Source of the DNA: Chloroflexota bacterium
GTDB taxonomy: Bacteria > Chloroflexota > Dehalococcoidia > JACPQD01
Reading direction: 5' to 3'
NCBI GenBank assembly: GCA_016190665.1
Contig: JACPQD010000066.1
Location: 1 to 34,195, forward strand
Length of the DNA: 34,195 nucleotides
Shown here piece after piece: positions 32,089 through 34,195 of the stretch (position 1 is its first letter; each line of letters opens with the position of its first letter). The notes beneath the pieces are model-generated. The model did not search any database and had not been told where the DNA came from. It worked only from the letters and a program-made list of their open reading frames with translations. The translations under genes were made by a program, and so were the position numbers.

Positions 32089-32242
32089 CGAGGCCATCAA
32101 GTGCTCGGTCGATACATAACTCAGGCCCGCATCCCTTAGAAAGGGCGCAAGGAAGAGGTCGTTCCCAAAGCCGTTGATAGCGCTCAAGCTTCATGTAACC
32201 TTTGCCTCATGACACTTTGTAGCTGAAAGCAAGGAAGAATCG

Positions 32243-33613
32243 ATGGACGCAGCCGTAGCGATGGCCCATAACGCCGTCAGAATCCAGTACGCCGACTTGC
32301 CGAATGAGGCCGTCGAGGCAACCAAGAAGGACATCCTCGACACTCTCGGAACGGCGGTGGCCGGGAGCGCCGCGCCGGGCGAGCCGCAGATCGTCGAGCT
32401 GGTGAAGGAGTTTGCCGGCAAGGAGGAAGCCACTGTCCTGGTCTATGGCGGCAAGATTCCCGCCATCGAGGCGGCCATGGCCAACGCCTCTATGGGACAT
32501 GCCCTCGATTACGACGACACCCACGACGGCGCCCTCCTCCATGCCGGCGTCACGGCTGTTCCCGCCGCCTTCGCCACGGCGGAGCGTATCGGCAAGGTGA
32601 ATGGCAAGGACTTCATCGCCGCCGTCGCGCTGGGGGTGGACGTCATTTGCCGCATGGGGTTGGCCAATCCCGAAGGACCAGCGGGCTGGATCCTGACGCC
32701 GGTCTACGGCTTCTTCGGCGCCGCGGTCGCCGCGGGCAAGCTGCTCGGCCTCGACAAGGATACGATGGTGAGCGGCATGGGCATCGCCTACGCCCAGGCC
32801 GCGGGCAACAACCTCTGTGTCGACGACGGGGCGCTTACCAAGCGCATGCAGGCCGGCTTTGCGGCGCGTGGAGGCATCATGGCCGCCTTGATGGCGCAGA
32901 AAGGCATCATCGGGACGACCAATTCACTCGAAGCCCGCCGCGGCCTTTACAACGTCTATCATAATGGCAATTACATGCCGGCCCCCCTCACGGACCGGCT
33001 GGGCACCTTCTTCGAGGTGAGCAACCTCAGCTTCAAGCCCTACCCCTGCTGCCGCGCGAATCACCCGAGCATCGACGCGACGCTCGCTATCAGGAAGGAG
33101 CATCCGGTGACGCCGGATGAGGTCGAGGAGATAACGGTCTTCGTCAACACGCAGCCTAATCCCCACCTGCTGTTCGAGCCCATCGACGTGAAACGCAACC
33201 CACGCACCATCGTCGATGCCCAGTTCAGCATTCCCTACACCGTCGCCTGCGCGCTGGTCAGGGGCAAGGTCAGCATCAGCGACTTCACCGAGCCGGCCAT
33301 CCGCGACCGCCGCGTCATCGGCGTGGCGAACAAGGTCGCCCCGGTCTTTGACAAGAGCATGGACCGCCGCGAGCTTACCCCGGCCCGGGTCGAGGTAAAG
33401 ACGAGGAACGCCACTTATTCGAAGTACATCGACCGGGCGTACGGCCACCCGGACAACCCGATGCCTATTGACGTCATCGGGGAGAAGTTCCGCGACTGCG
33501 CCAGGAACGCCGCCAGCCCGATTGCGCCGGACAAAGTGGAGCGGGTAATCGAGCTCGCGAGCAGGCTCGAGGAGCTGGATGACGTCACCGAGATCATGCG
33601 GTTGCTGGGCTAG
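32243..33613 (+). CDS. MmgE/PrpD family protein
   Basis: A 456-residue MmgE/PrpD protein, a diverged paralogue of the one at 14882. Blocks include ILDTLGTAVAGSAAPGEPQ, MGHALDYDDTHDGALLHAG, KPYPCCRANHPSIDATLAI and FVNTQPNP. It is expected to dehydrate, decarboxylate or epimerise a small carboxylic acid. ATG 32243 follows AAGGAAG by 6 bases. It is 154 bases downstream of AOR on the same strand, so co-transcription is possible. No PrpB/PrpC homologues are present, so a methylcitrate-cycle role is not supported. Confidence 0.88.
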   Translation: MDAAVAMAHNAVRIQYADLPNEAVEATKKDILDTLGTAVAGSAAPGEPQIVELVKEFAGKEEATVLVYGGKIPAIEAAMANASMGHALDYDDTHDGALLHAGVTAVPAAFATAERIGKVNGKDFIAAVALGVDVICRMGLANPEGPAGWILTPVYGFFGAAVAAGKLLGLDKDTMVSGMGIAYAQAAGNNLCVDDGALTKRMQAGFAARGGIMAALMAQKGIIGTTNSLEARRGLYNVYHNGNYMPAPLTDRLGTFFEVSNLSFKPYPCCRANHPSIDATLAIRKEHPVTPDEVEEITVFVNTQPNPHLLFEPIDVKRNPRTIVDAQFSIPYTVACALVRGKVSISDFTEPAIRDRRVIGVANKVAPVFDKSMDRRELTPARVEVKTRNATYSKYIDRAYGHPDNPMPIDVIGEKFRDCARNAASPIAPDKVERVIELASRLEELDDVTEIMRLLG

Positions 33614-33633
33614 ACAGGGGAGAGGAGGACGTC

Positions 33634-33747
33634 ATAAGCAAAGCGTTCGGGGCCTTGATTGGCGGGGTGTCCTGGGGAGCGACCAGTTTGGCACTCCATG
33701 AAAAGGGGGAGCACATCACTCTTGTCCAGATTAAGTTTTCAAGCTGA
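33634..33747 (+). other. Short ORF with a possible ATA start
   Basis: Twenty bases after the MmgE/PrpD stop, AGAGGAGG precedes, by 5 bases, the codon ATA, which opens 37 codons (ISKAFGALIGGVSWGATSLA...) ending in TGA. There is no ATG, GTG or TTG near the ribosome-like site in this frame. It might be a non-canonically initiated small protein, the dead 5' end of a longer gene, or chance. Confidence 0.25.
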
Positions 33748-33821
33748 GCCTATGAAGATGCCCATCTGCTATCAAAGCGGCACGCTCGATTGTCTGGTCA
33801 AGGAGCCCTCATCCCCCTGGC

Positions 33822-33977
33822 CCCCTTCTCCCAAAATGGGAGAAGAGGGGAGAGTCTTTCCCCAAGGGGCTTCGCCCCTTCGGACTTCCCCTGCGCGCCA
33901 GCAGCGACTGCATCCTTCCGTGCGTTGTTCCCGCAGAAGCCGGGCGCAGCCCCGGGGGTCTGGGGGTGTCCCCCAGA
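33822..33977. repeat. Three successive hairpins in terminal non-coding DNA
   Basis: Stem-loops at 33822-33850 (CCCCTTCTCCCA-AAA-TGGGAGAAGAGGGG), 33864-33880 (AAGGGGC-TTC-GCCCCTT) and 33959-33977 (TCTGGGGG-TGT-CCCCCAGA). The first shares its CCCCCTGGCCCCCT lead with the hairpins at 926-992. The region from 33748 to the window end contains these repeats and no gene I can support. Confidence 0.55.
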
Positions 33978-34195
33978 GCAAATTTCCCCCTTCCTTGAGT
34001 ATGGGGGCCCGGGGGATGGTGGCCAGTGTTGTGTGGCGGCCGGAGGCATGAGAAACACGCCTGCGGAAGCAAGTATCAGAAGAGATCTTCGCGGGGAACC
34101 TGATTTTTCGCCGGAGCAATTTCCTGCCCTAAGTACGAGTGAAATTGAAGGAAAGAACCTCTATCTTGAGCTGATTTGGACAGCAGGGGGAGCAC

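Overview
The window looks like a chromosomal contig from an uncultured Chloroflexota bacterium, most likely the Dehalococcoidia/SAR202 side of the phylum. The basis is GC-rich DNA, a secreted subtilase with a Pro/Thr-rich tail, many CaiB/BaiF CoA-transferases, MmgE/PrpD proteins, orphan substrate-binding lipoproteins, an aldehyde:ferredoxin oxidoreductase and many short palindromic intergenic repeats. This is inferred from gene content, not phylogeny. I see no rRNA, tRNA or CRISPR array.

Layout. Positions 1-5.1 kb: a plus-strand run with a family I CoA-transferase beta subunit, a single-chain DNA methyltransferase/nuclease and two nearly abutting CaiB/BaiF CoA-transferases. 5.1-6.6 kb: two near-identical large palindromes flank a 27-codon ORF, followed by recF, whose only plausible start is a rare ATC codon; recF converges on and overlaps a small DUF5808-like gene. 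6.6-12.5 kb: subtilase, PlsY-like acyltransferase, alpha/beta hydrolase, a third CaiB/BaiF enzyme and a YihY/BrkB membrane protein. 12.7-14.9 kb: a HigB/HigA-like toxin-antitoxin pair split by a complete IS256-family element. 14.9-20.9 kb, minus strand: MmgE/PrpD plus a peptide-type substrate-binding lipoprotein (an operon), a fourth CaiB/BaiF enzyme, a junction of decayed PIN-toxin and IstB fragments, and a LysR regulator with a candidate operator. 21.6-33.6 kb, plus strand: an ADP-forming acyl-CoA synthetase alpha-type protein, a substrate-binding lipoprotein, a double hot-dog MaoC/FAS1-type hydratase, two broken substrate-binding remnants, a third intact lipoprotein, an SDR, an AOR and a second MmgE/PrpD protein. 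The last 0.6 kb is hairpin-rich and mostly non-coding.

How it works together (inference): lipoproteins capture an organic substrate (no permease or ATPase is present here); CoA-transferases or the acyl-CoA synthetase activate carboxylates; the MaoC-type hydratase and SDR carry out hydration and oxidation; the AOR interconverts aldehyde and acid; MmgE/PrpD proteins handle branched or hydroxy acids. The paralogue families suggest repeated duplication around a catabolic theme, with DNA repair, lipid and toxin-antitoxin genes as unrelated neighbours. The less ordinary signals are the non-ATG recF start with its palindrome-bracketed mini-ORF, the IS-split toxin-antitoxin locus, the graveyard of substrate-binding 3' ends, and a repeat unit that gained an exact 33-bp double-hairpin insert.
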